From: Balneatrix alpica DSM 16621
Lineage (GTDB): Bacteria > Pseudomonadota > Gammaproteobacteria > Pseudomonadales > Balneatricaceae
Reading direction: 5' to 3'
Assembly (NCBI RefSeq): GCF_000619885.1
Contig: NZ_JHUZ01000011.1
Coordinates: 434,001-498,000, forward strand
DNA: 64,000 nucleotides
A program made the position numbers and the translations under genes. Shown piece after piece: positions 16,285 to 25,328 of this stretch (its first letter is position 1; every line of letters begins with the position of its first letter). The notes under the pieces were generated by a model. That model ran no database searches. It was not told the DNA's origin and saw only the letters and a list, made by a program, of their open reading frames with translations.

Positions 16285-18084
16285 ATGACGAAAGTGTTAC
16301 GCACCTTACTGCTGTTTAGCTTGTGTTTGGTCGTGTCTGCCTGGGCCAGCACCCATACACCAGGAAGTTTAGTGCTGCCAGAACAAAGCAGTGTCTTACA
16401 CCCCTACAGCCAAATACTGCCGCAAAAACAAAGCTTAAGCTGGCAAGAGGCCTTTGCACTCTGGCAAGCCGGCCAATTTCAGCCCTGGCAAACAGAACTT
16501 CCCCAGGAGGGGGAACTCTGGCTAGCCCTGAGCCTCAGCAATCCCTATCCGCAACCAGTCTTAGCTACTCTGGACATTGAAGGCCGTCCCGGCGCCCTAG
16601 AAATGTATCTGCTTGATCATAATGATCAGTTAATACGCCTGGTACAAAGCCATAGCAGTGGTCAGCAGAGTCCCAGTACACAACTCAGCCTCCCCTTTGA
16701 GGCCAATGGCCAGTTACAGGTGCTGCTGCATATGCAGTCGATCAAGCGCAGCCCATTGATCAATGTGCTAATGCCTCAGCCGATGATCAAACAACATGGC
16801 AATGCGTTATTCAGCCTAGGACTTTATCTAGGGGCGCTACTGTTAATGGCCTGTTATAGCCTAGGGGGCTGGTTACTCACCCGTCAGGCAAACTTTCTCT
16901 ATGGCACCCTCTTAATCGCCACCACCCTAGCCTTTCTACTGGACTCACCACGCTATGCCGACTGGCTACCCCGCTTTAATCACTACTTACTCAACTGGGG
17001 TTGCATCACACTTGCTTTAATAGGCCTGAACCGCTTTTGCTTTAATCTGTTTGCTCAAGCGCTCCAAGGACAAGGTCAGGCCCACGCTTGGCAGAAACGT
17101 TTGCAGTTGGCTAGTGGCTTGCAACTTGCTTCCTTGCTGCTGGCATTATTACCCACATCGCTGTTTCCATACGGTCTTGCCCTGGGGATTACCCTATGGC
17201 TTGGCAACCTCGCGCTCCTGGTTTACCTCAGCATTCGCATGTTAAGACAACAGCATCCGGCTGCCTGCCCTCTGCTCGGAGCCTGGGCAGTGCTACTAGC
17301 CGGACTCTGCCTACATTTATTACTTTTTAGCGCCGACATACAGCTACAGCTCGACTGGACCCTACCGGTCAGTTTTATTAGCGCACTGGGGTTGCTCACC
17401 CTGGCACAAAGCATTCATATCCGCTCCGTACTCCAGCAAGATCAGCGTAATCAACGCCAAGTCTTATTAGCCCAACGCCACCTTAATGAAACCCTGGAAA
17501 GCATGGTGGAAGAGCGCACCCAAGCCTTGCGTGATGCCAACAAACGTTTGGTTGAACAGTCCCACACGGATGCCCTCACTGGCCTCTATAACCGCCGCCA
17601 CATGGAACAGTATTGGCAACAAAGACAAAGCTCGCCCCGGGAAGAAATGAAGCCCAGTATTCTGATGCTGTTTGATCTTGACCACTTTAAGCAGTTTAAC
17701 GATACCTATGGCCATCAATTAGGCGACCGGGTGCTGCGCCATGTCGGCCGTATTCTCCGCAGTCAATTAAGTCGCAAGAATGTGAAGTGCTTCCGCTGGG
17801 GCGGGGAGGAGTTTCTATTGCTTGCCGAAGATATGGGCCTGCACGAAGCAGAAAACCTGGGCAAACTGCTGCAGGCCAAACTTGCCAGTTTGCAACGCCT
17901 TGAGCTACCCCGTATCACCGCCAGCATTGGTATTACGACGATTCAAGACAATATGGATCTGGATCAGGCGTTACAAAATGCTGATATGGCGTTGTACAAA
18001 GCCAAAGCTCTGGGCCGCAACCGTATTGAGCTGGCACTGCATATTGAACCCCTGAATCAAATCAGCCTGCCGCTTTCCAATTAA
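16285..18084 (+). CDS. 7TMR-DISM diguanylate cyclase
   Basis: A 599-residue membrane protein. A signal peptide (1-22, ending SAWAS) is followed by an extracellular beta domain of the 7TMR-DISMED2 kind (about 25-160, with the ELWLALSLSNPYPQPV pattern). About seven membrane helices (175-375) follow, then a coiled coil (385-425) and a GGDEF domain. The cyclase looks active: FDLDHFKQFNDTYGH, and GGEEF at 506-510. The RxxD inhibitory site is not seen (RKNV at its place), so product feedback may be missing. It should make c-di-GMP in response to a periplasmic ligand. ATG 16285 starts the signal peptide; AGGTAAG precedes it. Confidence 0.92.
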   Translation: MTKVLRTLLLFSLCLVVSAWASTHTPGSLVLPEQSSVLHPYSQILPQKQSLSWQEAFALWQAGQFQPWQTELPQEGELWLALSLSNPYPQPVLATLDIEGRPGALEMYLLDHNDQLIRLVQSHSSGQQSPSTQLSLPFEANGQLQVLLHMQSIKRSPLINVLMPQPMIKQHGNALFSLGLYLGALLLMACYSLGGWLLTRQANFLYGTLLIATTLAFLLDSPRYADWLPRFNHYLLNWGCITLALIGLNRFCFNLFAQALQGQGQAHAWQKRLQLASGLQLASLLLALLPTSLFPYGLALGITLWLGNLALLVYLSIRMLRQQHPAACPLLGAWAVLLAGLCLHLLLFSADIQLQLDWTLPVSFISALGLLTLAQSIHIRSVLQQDQRNQRQVLLAQRHLNETLESMVEERTQALRDANKRLVEQSHTDALTGLYNRRHMEQYWQQRQSSPREEMKPSILMLFDLDHFKQFNDTYGHQLGDRVLRHVGRILRSQLSRKNVKCFRWGGEEFLLLAEDMGLHEAENLGKLLQAKLASLQRLELPRITASIGITTIQDNMDLDQALQNADMALYKAKALGRNRIELALHIEPLNQISLPLSN

Positions 18085-18125
18085 GCTTATAAACCATGGC
18101 CTGGCTAAACCTTGGCGGAATGGCG

Positions 18126-18160
18126 TTGACTTAAATCAATTAATGATTATGATTATCATT
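18126..18160 (+). promoter_or_regulatory. Haem operon promoter overlapped by a Fur box
   Basis: TTGACT (18126-18131) and TATGAT (18148-18153) with a 16-bp spacer make a good sigma-70 promoter. TGATTAT-G-ATTATCA (18144-18158) matches the 7-1-7 Fur consensus TGATAATNATTATCA in 14 of 15 positions and covers the -10 box. Iron-loaded Fur would block the hemP-hmu operon. Confidence 0.85.
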
Positions 18161-18187
18161 AAGTTTCAGCAAGACAGCTCCGCCATC

Positions 18188-18358
18188 ATGACCAACATCA
18201 CCCCCTCCACCAGCTCCCGCCGCCAGCTCACCATCAACGCTGAGCGCATTGCGAGCCAAGAGCTGCTGGCCCCTGGCAAAGAGCTGGTAATCGTGCATAA
18301 CCAACGCGAGTACAAACTGAGGATAACCTCCAACGGCAAGTTAATTTTAACTGCCTGA
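18188..18358 (+). CDS. hemP: HemP/HmuP haemin uptake protein
   Basis: A 56-residue protein ending GKELVIVHNQREYKLRITSNGKLILT, the conserved HemP core (H-x-x-x-x-Y-x-L-R-x-T-x-x-x-K-L-I-L-T). Family members are short cytosolic proteins encoded at the head of haem uptake loci; in some bacteria they activate receptor expression. ATG 18188 is chosen because the next upstream in-frame ATG (18143) lies inside the Fur box. No strong Shine-Dalgarno is seen. First gene after the Fur-controlled promoter; the receptor gene starts 92 nt later. Confidence 0.88.
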   Translation: MTNITPSTSSRRQLTINAERIASQELLAPGKELVIVHNQREYKLRITSNGKLILTA

Positions 18359-18450
18359 TTTAGCCAATCTGGCCAGCCAGCCCCCCAGACCACCCCTTCA
18401 GTGTCCAGGTAGCAAGCAAGGCCCCGCAACCCCTATGGAGTTCTGGGACA

Positions 18451-20454
18451 ATGCGCTTGTTTCCACTTAGCCTGCTAGCTTCCGCTATGCTGACCACCTT
18501 AGCTGCCCAAGCCGCTGAGCAACTCAAAGCGGTTACAGTCACCGCTACCCGTAACCCTAGCAGTAGCTTCCACACCCCCGCCATGGTGGATTTAATCGAT
18601 GCCGATGATGCCGCCCACACCCTGGCTAGTAGCCCAGCTGAACTCCTGCAGGGCATCGCCGGTCTGGAAAGTGGCGGTTCAGCCCGACGCAACAGTCAAA
18701 CCTTCAGCCTGCGCGGTTATGAGGAAGATGGCCTGCTCATCCTGGTGGATGGTGTGCGCCAGAAGTTTGAAGCCGGTCACGGCAGTGGTTTCTACTTAGA
18801 TCCCCAACTGATTCAACGGGTCGAGGTGGTACGTGGTCCGCACTCAGCCCTCTATGGCAGTGGCGGCCTGGGTGGGGTGATTGCCTTCAGTACTAAGGAT
18901 GGCCGGGATCTGCTTGCCGCCGATCAAGAGCATGGTGGTTATTTCAGTATTGGAGGACGTAGTGATCGCCATGAAAAGGGCAGCAACCTGGCGCTCTATG
19001 GCCAACAGCAACAGTGGGATTACCTGGCCAGCCTCAGTCTAAAAAGCAATGAGTCCATTCGCCTTGGAGATGGCAATCACTTGGCGGCAGATGATGATAT
19101 CGCCTCAGGCCTGTTCAAACTGGGTTGGCAAGTCAATCCGGATCGTCGCTTGCAACTCAGCCACCTGGCCTATCACGCCAAGGCCCTGGAGCCCCGTAAT
19201 GGGCAGAGCAGCACCGCCAGCGACCGCTCAGATAAAACCATTCAAAGCCATACCAGCCAACTCAGCTATGCGGATCAAGCCAGCGATAACCATTGGCTCG
19301 ACTGGCAGGTACGCCTCTACCACAACCTGATTGACCTGGATGAAAGTCTACAAAGCACCAGTTCTGCGCTGAATCAAAGTGGTGATCGCATTCAACGTGA
19401 ACTCCAAACCTGGGGTCTGGCGTTGGATAACCAGAGCCGCTTCGAGCATGGCAGCCTCACCCAGCTGTGGAGTTATGGCCTGGAATGGTCGAGCGAAGAG
19501 CAGGATGGCCAACACAGCCGCCGCAATGTGGCCGATGGCATCCCCGATGCTGAAGCACGTTTCTACTCCGCTTACCTGCAAAATGAGCTGAACTGGGACA
19601 GTGGTTGGGGACAGTGGCAACTGATTCCCTCCCTGCGTTATGACGACTTCCATTCCGACAACAGCCAAGGGCTTAACCAAGACCGCAATCAGGTCTCCCC
19701 TAAGCTCGCTCTGTCATGGCAACCGCAACCCTGGCTGCTCGGCTTTGCCAGCTATGCTGAAGCCTTCCGGGCTCCGACCATCTCGGAAACCTATCAAACC
19801 GGCACCCACTTCGAGATTCCTCGCATGGGGGCCAACCGCTTTATTCCCAATCCCAACCTACGCCCGGAAACAAACCGCACCCTGGAATATGGCTTCGGCC
19901 TCGACTTTGCCAGCGTGTTCAGCGCTGAGGATCAACTGACCTTCAAAATCAGTCGCTTCGATACCCGCAGTGAAGACTTCATCGACTCCAAGGTCAATAT
20001 GAGCTTCTTCCCCAGCTGCTGCGGCACCACCCAGGCAGTCAACGTCGCCAATGCCAAACTCTGGGGTAATGATGCCCAGCTCAACTATCAGAATGCCTGG
20101 CTAACCTACCGGCTGAGCTATAGCCGCATCAATGGCCGCGATAGCGCTACAGGGGCTTATCTGGGTCGCCTGACGCCCACCACCTGGGTCTCTGACTTAG
20201 CCTGGAAGCTAGGGGATGAGCAGCAACTCGGCTGGCGCTTCAAGCGTGCCAAAGCCCACTTAAAAGTGAACAGTGCCAGTGAGCAGCGGGCGGCCTATGA
20301 CCTGCATGATCTCTATTACGAGATTCGACCCAGCCAACAACTGCGCCTCAATGCCAGCATCGACAACCTCTTCGATGAAGACTACAGCGCCGCCTATGCC
20401 GGCAGCAAAGGCAGTGGCCGCAGCCTGAACCTGAAAGCCACCTATCAATGGTAA
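18451..20454 (+). CDS. TonB-dependent haem/haemoglobin receptor
   Basis: A 667-residue outer-membrane receptor. A signal peptide ends near AAQAA (residue 23). The TonB box region is LKAVTVTATR. The plug domain (about 35-150) has RGYEEDGLLILVDGVRQ and VEVVRGPHSALYGSGGLGGV. The beta barrel contains the FRAP (EAFRAPTISE) and NPNL (FIPNPNLRPET) boxes typical of haem receptors and ends with the aromatic YQW. It moves haem across the outer membrane using TonB energy. The neighbouring hmuSTUV genes and Fur box confirm the haem assignment. ATG 18451 follows GGGA/GGAG-like sequence. hmuS starts 18 nt downstream. Confidence 0.95.
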   Translation: MRLFPLSLLASAMLTTLAAQAAEQLKAVTVTATRNPSSSFHTPAMVDLIDADDAAHTLASSPAELLQGIAGLESGGSARRNSQTFSLRGYEEDGLLILVDGVRQKFEAGHGSGFYLDPQLIQRVEVVRGPHSALYGSGGLGGVIAFSTKDGRDLLAADQEHGGYFSIGGRSDRHEKGSNLALYGQQQQWDYLASLSLKSNESIRLGDGNHLAADDDIASGLFKLGWQVNPDRRLQLSHLAYHAKALEPRNGQSSTASDRSDKTIQSHTSQLSYADQASDNHWLDWQVRLYHNLIDLDESLQSTSSALNQSGDRIQRELQTWGLALDNQSRFEHGSLTQLWSYGLEWSSEEQDGQHSRRNVADGIPDAEARFYSAYLQNELNWDSGWGQWQLIPSLRYDDFHSDNSQGLNQDRNQVSPKLALSWQPQPWLLGFASYAEAFRAPTISETYQTGTHFEIPRMGANRFIPNPNLRPETNRTLEYGFGLDFASVFSAEDQLTFKISRFDTRSEDFIDSKVNMSFFPSCCGTTQAVNVANAKLWGNDAQLNYQNAWLTYRLSYSRINGRDSATGAYLGRLTPTTWVSDLAWKLGDEQQLGWRFKRAKAHLKVNSASEQRAAYDLHDLYYEIRPSQQLRLNASIDNLFDEDYSAAYAGSKGSGRSLNLKATYQW

Positions 20455-20472
20455 GTTTGTAGGAAGCCATAT

Positions 20473-21504
20473 ATGAACGCCTATACCGACCTTTACTCTG
20501 CCTGGCAGCAACTGCAGCAGTCCCAACCCAAACTACGTGCCCGTGAAGCCGCCCAACACCTGGGTATCAGCGAGGCGGAATTACTCGAGTGTCGCCGTGG
20601 TCAGGACAGCATTGAACGCCTGGTCGCCGAACCTGCAGCCATCCTGCAAGCCATTGAAAAGCTAGGGCGGGTGATGGCCTTGACCCGTAATAACGAGGTC
20701 GTGCATGAGCGCAAAGGTCTATACAGCAATCTCAGTTTCCAGGGCCCAATGGGGCTGGCGCTCAACCCTGACATCGACTTACGTCTGTTTATGAATCATT
20801 GGTATTGCGCTTTTGCCGTCAGCGAACAGGGTCGTCACAGCCTGCAATTCTTCGATCGAGCCGGGGTGGCAGTGCACAAAATTTATCTGCTGGAGGAGTC
20901 TGATCAGCAGGCCTACCAGGCCTTGCTGGAGCAGTTTATCGAACCTTCCCCCGCGCCACTGCACTTTACCCCCTACCCACAGCAACCTGATCTGGCCGAT
21001 GAACAGATCACCGTGGCCGCACTGCGCCAGGACTGGTTGGCCCTGCAGGATGTACATGACTATCACGCCATGCTGCGCAAGCATAAGTGTGGCCGGCAGC
21101 AAGCACTACGTCTGGTGGGGGAGGATCTGGCCCAACCCCTGCCCATCGAGGCCATTGCACAGATTCTGCAACGAGCCCGTGATCAACAGTGTGAAATCAT
21201 GGTGTTTGTCGGCAATCGTGGCTGCATTCAAATCCACACCGGCCCGGTGCAGCATCTGGCCGCCACCGGCCCCTGGTATAACGTGCTGGATGAAGCCTTC
21301 AACCTGCACATCAATCTCAGTGGCTTGGCACAGGCTTGGATTGTGCGCCGCCCTTCCAGTGATGGCCCCATCACTTCGATTGAGGTGTTTAATCAGCAAG
21401 GTGAGTCCGTTCTCACGCTGTTTGGCAAACGCAAACCGGGACAACCGGAGCTGTTGCTCTGGCAGAGTCTGGTGGCTGAACTCAGCGCCAGTCTGGCGGC
21501 TTAA
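20473..21504 (+). CDS. hmuS: Haemin-degrading / haem-trafficking factor HmuS
   Basis: A 343-residue cytosolic protein of the HemS/HmuS/ShuS/PhuS family, with two structurally related halves. Family-like runs are LREAAQHLGISEAELLECR-type sequence near 20-45, GRVMALTRNNEVVHERKG near 75-95, the second-half equivalent IMVFVGNRGCIQIHTGPV near 240, and NLHINLSGLAQAWIVRRP. These proteins receive haem in the cytosol and pass it to oxygenase or degrade it. It lies between receptor and ABC genes in the operon. AGGAAG precedes ATG 20473. Confidence 0.93.
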   Translation: MNAYTDLYSAWQQLQQSQPKLRAREAAQHLGISEAELLECRRGQDSIERLVAEPAAILQAIEKLGRVMALTRNNEVVHERKGLYSNLSFQGPMGLALNPDIDLRLFMNHWYCAFAVSEQGRHSLQFFDRAGVAVHKIYLLEESDQQAYQALLEQFIEPSPAPLHFTPYPQQPDLADEQITVAALRQDWLALQDVHDYHAMLRKHKCGRQQALRLVGEDLAQPLPIEAIAQILQRARDQQCEIMVFVGNRGCIQIHTGPVQHLAATGPWYNVLDEAFNLHINLSGLAQAWIVRRPSSDGPITSIEVFNQQGESVLTLFGKRKPGQPELLLWQSLVAELSASLAA

Positions 21505-21519
21505 GGATCGAGGCTGGTG

Positions 21520-22362
21520 ATGCGTATTCTGCTTAACCTGCTGCTGGCATGCACGCTGGCCTTAAGCCCGCTGGCCCAGGCCCAACCACGGCTGCTCAGT
21601 ATTGGTGGTACCCTGACTGAAATTCTCTACGCCCTCGGCGCTGGCGAACAGTTAGTCGGCACCGACACCAGCAGCTATTACCCGGCGGCGGCCGAAGCGC
21701 TGCCCAAGGTCGGCTATCAACGAGCACTGGCGGTGGAAGGCATTCTTTCCCTCCATCCCGAACTGGTGCTGGCCAGTGGCGAAGCAGGTCCTGCCACCGT
21801 CCTGGCGCAGCTCCGCGCCGCAGGAGTCAGGGTAGAGGTGATCGACACGCCACCCACCCCGGAGGGCTTGCTAAGCCGTATTGAACGCTTGGCCGTCCTG
21901 ACCGGCAGAGAACAGCAAGGACTGGCGCTACAGCAGCAGATCAGTGAACAACTGCAGACGCTGCAACTGCCCCCCCAATGGCATCGCCCCCCTAAACTGC
22001 TGTTTATCCTCCAGCATGGCAATGGCAGCCCGATGGTGGCGGGACGGCAAACGGCAGTCGATGAGCTGATTCATCTCAGCGGTGCACTCAATGCCATGGC
22101 TGATATCAATGGCTACAAACCCCTGACGCCGGAAGCCTTGGTCCAAGCCGCCCCCGATGTGATTCTGGTCAGTCAACAGGGTCTGGCACAAAGCGGTGGT
22201 GAGGCCGCCCTGCTCGCCCAGCCTGGCATGGCCCTCACGCCGGCAGGACAGCAACAGCGTATCCTCAGTATGGATGCGCTACTGGTGTTAGGCATGGGGC
22301 CACGCACGGCAGAGGCGGCGTTACACCTGCGTAGTCAGCTGCAAGCCTGGTTTGGAGGCTAG
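21520..22362 (+). CDS. hmuT: Haem ABC transporter, periplasmic binding protein HmuT
   Basis: A 280-residue periplasmic protein of the TroA/BtuF-like helical-backbone class. The signal peptide (1-22) ends SPLAQA. The mature start RLLSIGGTLTEILYALGAGEQLVG is diagnostic of HmuT/PhuT, including the Y of the haem-binding region (TSSYYPAAAEALPKVGY). It delivers haem to HmuUV. GTG 21517 and ATG 21520 are adjacent; GAGG is 6 nt before the ATG, which I chose. Confidence 0.94.
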   Translation: MRILLNLLLACTLALSPLAQAQPRLLSIGGTLTEILYALGAGEQLVGTDTSSYYPAAAEALPKVGYQRALAVEGILSLHPELVLASGEAGPATVLAQLRAAGVRVEVIDTPPTPEGLLSRIERLAVLTGREQQGLALQQQISEQLQTLQLPPQWHRPPKLLFILQHGNGSPMVAGRQTAVDELIHLSGALNAMADINGYKPLTPEALVQAAPDVILVSQQGLAQSGGEAALLAQPGMALTPAGQQQRILSMDALLVLGMGPRTAEAALHLRSQLQAWFGG

Positions 22363-22366
22363 TCGC

Positions 22367-23368
22367 ATGCAGGGTTACCTCACCTCGGCCCGTCCCTGGC
22401 CCAAGCTGGGACTCACCTTACTCCTGACCCTCTTGCTAGCCTTGGGCCTCGGCGCCTTCCAGTTGCCTTGGCAGCAGCTCAGCAGTGAAGGCTGGCAACC
22501 ACTGCACTGGCAGGTGTTATTGCACATCCGCTTACCACGCATCCTGATGGCACTATTAATCGGTGCCGCTCTGGCGATCAGTGGGGCCGCCATGCAGGGG
22601 CTGTTTCGCAATCCTCTGGCAGACCCTGGTTTACTGGGTGTCGCCAGTGGGGCGGCGCTGGGGGCGGCGGCGGTGATCGTCCTCTTACCGGACTTGGGCA
22701 GCTGGTTAAGCTTCTACGCCATGAGCCTGGCCGCTTTTGGTGGAGGCTTGCTCTGTTGCTGGTTAATCTTCAAATTAGCCCGACAACACAACTGGATCTC
22801 AGTGGCCCAACTGCTGCTGGCCGGGATTGCCATCAACGCATTGGTTGGTTCAGCCACCGGCTTCTTAACCTACCTCAGCGATGATCAGCAACTGCGCACC
22901 CTGACCTTTTGGGCGATGGGCAGTCTAGGCGGTAGCCTATGGCCGGTCGTGGGGGTTGCCGCCAGCCTGTTGCTACCCTGCTGCTGGCTGCTGCAGCGGC
23001 AAAGTCATGCCCTCAACCTGTTGCTCCTGGGGGAACAGGAGGCCCGCTTGCTGGGCCTGGATAGTGAACGCGCCAAACGCCGCCTGGTATGGCTCTGTGC
23101 TGCCTGTGTCGGGGTTTGCGTGGCCTGTAGTGGTCTGATTGGTTTTATTGGCTTGATGGTTCCGCATCTGGCCCGTCTGGCCTGGGGTGCGGATCATCGC
23201 CTGCTATTACCCAGCTCAGCACTGTTGGGAGCCGTGTTGTTACTACTGGCCGATACCCTGGCCCGTACCCTGCTCAGCCCTCAGGAGCTACCTGTTGGCC
23301 TGCTTACCAGCTTGCTCGGCGGCCCCTTCTTCCTCTGGTTACTGCTGCGCCAGTTTAAGGATCAGTAG
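22367..23368 (+). CDS. hmuU: Haem ABC transporter permease HmuU
   Basis: A 333-residue FecCD/BtuC-type permease with about ten membrane segments. Characteristic sequences are HIRLPRILMALLIGAALAISG, AMQGLFRNPLADPGLLGVASGA, FWAMGSLGGSLWP and GLIGFIGLMVPHLARL. It forms the inner-membrane channel for haem. GGAGG at 22354-22358 is 8 nt before ATG 22367, which starts only 4 nt after the hmuT stop, so translation is probably coupled. Confidence 0.95.
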   Translation: MQGYLTSARPWPKLGLTLLLTLLLALGLGAFQLPWQQLSSEGWQPLHWQVLLHIRLPRILMALLIGAALAISGAAMQGLFRNPLADPGLLGVASGAALGAAAVIVLLPDLGSWLSFYAMSLAAFGGGLLCCWLIFKLARQHNWISVAQLLLAGIAINALVGSATGFLTYLSDDQQLRTLTFWAMGSLGGSLWPVVGVAASLLLPCCWLLQRQSHALNLLLLGEQEARLLGLDSERAKRRLVWLCAACVGVCVACSGLIGFIGLMVPHLARLAWGADHRLLLPSSALLGAVLLLLADTLARTLLSPQELPVGLLTSLLGGPFFLWLLLRQFKDQ

Positions 23369-23369
23369 G

Positions 23370-24185
23370 ATGAAGACCTCGGATATCATTTTGCAGGCTG
23401 GTCAAATAAGGGTGGAGGTTGGCACACGCCAGCTGTTGCAACTGGAGGATTATCAGTTGGCTGCTGGCCAATTACAGATGCTGCTGGGCCCTAATGGCGC
23501 CGGTAAATCTACCCTGCTCAAGGTACTGAGTGGCCAACTCAGCCCCAGCCAGGGTCAGGTCTATTTGCAGCAACGCCCCCTGGCGGACTGGTCACTGGCA
23601 GCCCTGGCACGGCAACGAGCGGTACTCAGCCAACAGCCGTTGTTAGCCTTTCCGTTACGAGTCTGGCAGGTGGTGCAACTGGGCTTCAGCCCCTGGCCGG
23701 AGATTAAGGTGGATGAGGTGCTATTGCGCCATTATCTGGCACTGGTCGACGGCGAAAACTGGTTTCAGCAATCCTACCCTTCTCTGTCCGGCGGCGAGCA
23801 ACAACGGGTACAGCTGGCGCGCGTGTTGGCACAACTGTTACATCGCTTTCCACAGGGTACAGAGGATTTAACTGGCAAGGTGCTGCTACTGGATGAACCC
23901 CTGGCGGCACTGGATTTGCGCTATCAGCATCAGGTATTGCAATTGCTGCGGCGTCTGTGTCAACGAGGTTTGGCGGTGGTCTGCATTATCCACGATATCA
24001 ATCTGGCCGCCCTATATGCCGATCAGTTGCTGTTACTGCAACAGGGCACACCAGTCTTTACCGGTCAGGCCGCGCAATTGGCGGAGGCGGACTGGCTCGG
24101 TCAGGTTTACGGTGTCGCTGCCCAGGCCGTTCCCCACGTGCAGCAGGCCAAACCCCAGTGGCAGTGGCTCTTACCTGATCCCTAA
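23370..24185 (+). CDS. hmuV: Haem ABC transporter ATPase HmuV
   Basis: A 271-residue ABC ATPase, last gene of the haem operon. Walker A GPNGAGKST is at 40-48, signature LSGGEQQRVQLAR near 140, Walker B VLLLDEPLAALD near 172-183, and the switch His in IIHDINLAA. The start lies 1 nt after the hmuU stop. The insertion HRFPQGTEDLTGKV between the signature and Walker B is usual in the HmuV subfamily. A terminator-like inverted repeat follows at 24189-24230. Confidence 0.95.
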   Translation: MKTSDIILQAGQIRVEVGTRQLLQLEDYQLAAGQLQMLLGPNGAGKSTLLKVLSGQLSPSQGQVYLQQRPLADWSLAALARQRAVLSQQPLLAFPLRVWQVVQLGFSPWPEIKVDEVLLRHYLALVDGENWFQQSYPSLSGGEQQRVQLARVLAQLLHRFPQGTEDLTGKVLLLDEPLAALDLRYQHQVLQLLRRLCQRGLAVVCIIHDINLAALYADQLLLLQQGTPVFTGQAAQLAEADWLGQVYGVAAQAVPHVQQAKPQWQWLLPDP

Positions 24186-24188
24186 CCG

Positions 24189-24230
24189 ACAAGAGCCTGA
24201 CGTTGCTTAAGGCTTGGCACAGGCTCTTGT
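24189..24230. terminator. Inverted repeat between convergent hmuV and His-rich gene
   Basis: ACAAGAGCCTG (24189-24199) pairs perfectly with CAGGCTCTTGT (24220-24230), loop 20 nt. T-tracts are weak on both sides, so it may act in both directions or only as a 3' stabiliser. Confidence 0.5.
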
Positions 24231-24241
24231 CTCACTCGTAC

Positions 24242-24556
24242 TTAACAGCAGCCGCTGCCTTCCGCATGATCATGGTCGTGATCATGCTCAGGGCCGGCTT
24301 CCTGTGTCTCCACTTCGATTTCCACCAGGTTACAGGCTCCTGGACGAACCAGCAGCTGACCAAAGTGACTGGGATCTTCATCCTCGTCTGCGCCGTCATT
24401 CACCATCAGCGCCAACTGAGACTTGCCTTCATCCAGTGCCTCAAAGTTGATGGTCAAGGGCAGCCCCTGCGGCCAGTGCACATGAAGTTCAGTCAGGGTG
24501 AGTTCAATTACTTCCCCTTCCGGGGTAACGCCTTGCAGGCGGGGCAGATTAGCCAT
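24242..24556 (-). CDS. Small acidic protein with His/Asp-rich tail and terminal Cys-Cys
   Basis: A 104-residue protein I do not recognise by family. The first 80 residues look like a folded acidic domain (LTELHVHWPQGLPLTINFEAL, LLVRPGACNLVEIEV). The tail is GPEHDHDHDHAEGSGCC, an alternating His-Asp run ending in two cysteines, which suggests binding of a divalent metal (Ni, Zn, Co or Cu). AAGGAG precedes its ATG at good spacing inside the end of the upstream metallopeptidase gene, whose stop codon abuts this start, so the two are probably co-translated. It may be a metal store or carrier; that is inference. Confidence 0.75.
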   Translation of the reverse strand: MANLPRLQGVTPEGEVIELTLTELHVHWPQGLPLTINFEALDEGKSQLALMVNDGADEDEDPSHFGQLLVRPGACNLVEIEVETQEAGPEHDHDHDHAEGSGCC

Positions 24557-25267
24557 TTAAAGCTCCTTAGCCGAGGGACGGCCAGTTAACCAGAGCTGCT
24601 GCGCATGTTGGCGCAACCAGCGACGATGTTCGGCCCAATCCGGGCAAAAGGTGGCTACCCTCTGCCAAAAACTGGGTTGATGATGAAAGTGGGTCAAATG
24701 AGCCAGTTCATGGATAACTACATAATCACAGACCGGCAAAGGGGCCAGGGCCAAGCCCCAATGTAAACGAATAATACCGTCACGGGTGCAACAACCAAAG
24801 CGACTGCGATAGGCCTTAACCTCCACGCGCTGTGGCTGCTGAGCCATCTGCCCTGCCCAATACTGCACCCGTTTGTTTAAACCTTGATGCGCTTGGGTCG
24901 ACAACCAGGGCAATAACGCCTGCCAACTCCGCCATTGCAGGGGTAATAACAAATAGCCCGGCTGCCACTGTGGTTGGGGCTCTGGACGCCAGGCGAGGGT
25001 ATAGGGTTCAGCAAACCAGTGTAATTGCCTGGGCAACCCCTGGGCCGGGGCCAACTCCATGCTGGGGCTCGCCAGGCGCTGCTGTAGCCAAGCTTGGCGT
25101 GATTGTAATAAGCGTTCGATTTCAGCATCGGCAACAAACACCGGCGCCAGCACCTGTACCCGTCCATCCTTTACCCGCAGGGCCAACGTTTTACGCCGAC
25201 GGGCACTGCGGATCACCTCGACCTGAGGGTGATGCAAACTGAGGGCTGATGACTGGCTCATGGGCAT
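24557..25267 (-). CDS. YgjP-like zinc metallopeptidase (DUF45)
   Basis: A 236-residue protein with the DUF45/YgjP layout: an N-terminal beta region with RRRKTLALRVKDGRVQVLAP, and a C-terminal metallopeptidase domain with YRSRFGCCTRDGIIRLHW, CDYVVIHELAHLTHFHHQPSFW (zinc motif HELAH at 186-190) and a W-x-x-H-R-R-W-L end. The family is widespread and poorly characterised. I chose ATG 25267 (AGGGG 5 nt upstream); ATG 25261 is nearly as good, and an upstream in-frame start would run into the divergent gene's promoter. Co-directional and abutting with the His-rich protein gene. Confidence 0.85.
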   Translation of the reverse strand: MPMSQSSALSLHHPQVEVIRSARRRKTLALRVKDGRVQVLAPVFVADAEIERLLQSRQAWLQQRLASPSMELAPAQGLPRQLHWFAEPYTLAWRPEPQPQWQPGYLLLPLQWRSWQALLPWLSTQAHQGLNKRVQYWAGQMAQQPQRVEVKAYRSRFGCCTRDGIIRLHWGLALAPLPVCDYVVIHELAHLTHFHHQPSFWQRVATFCPDWAEHRRWLRQHAQQLWLTGRPSAKEL

Positions 25268-25328
25268 TTGGGCCCCTGCTAAAAATCGCGTACTATGCGC
25301 CTTCTGTCGTTTCCTGACAAGGTCAGTC

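Noticed and set aside
16237-16285. Longer N-terminus for the 7TM cyclase starting at 16237
   Set aside because: It would put hydrophilic residues before a clear signal peptide that begins at 16285.
24263-24290. Repetitive CATGATCATGGTCGTGATCATG sequence as a DNA repeat
   Set aside because: It encodes the His-Asp run of the small metal-binding-like protein; the repetition is explained by codons.
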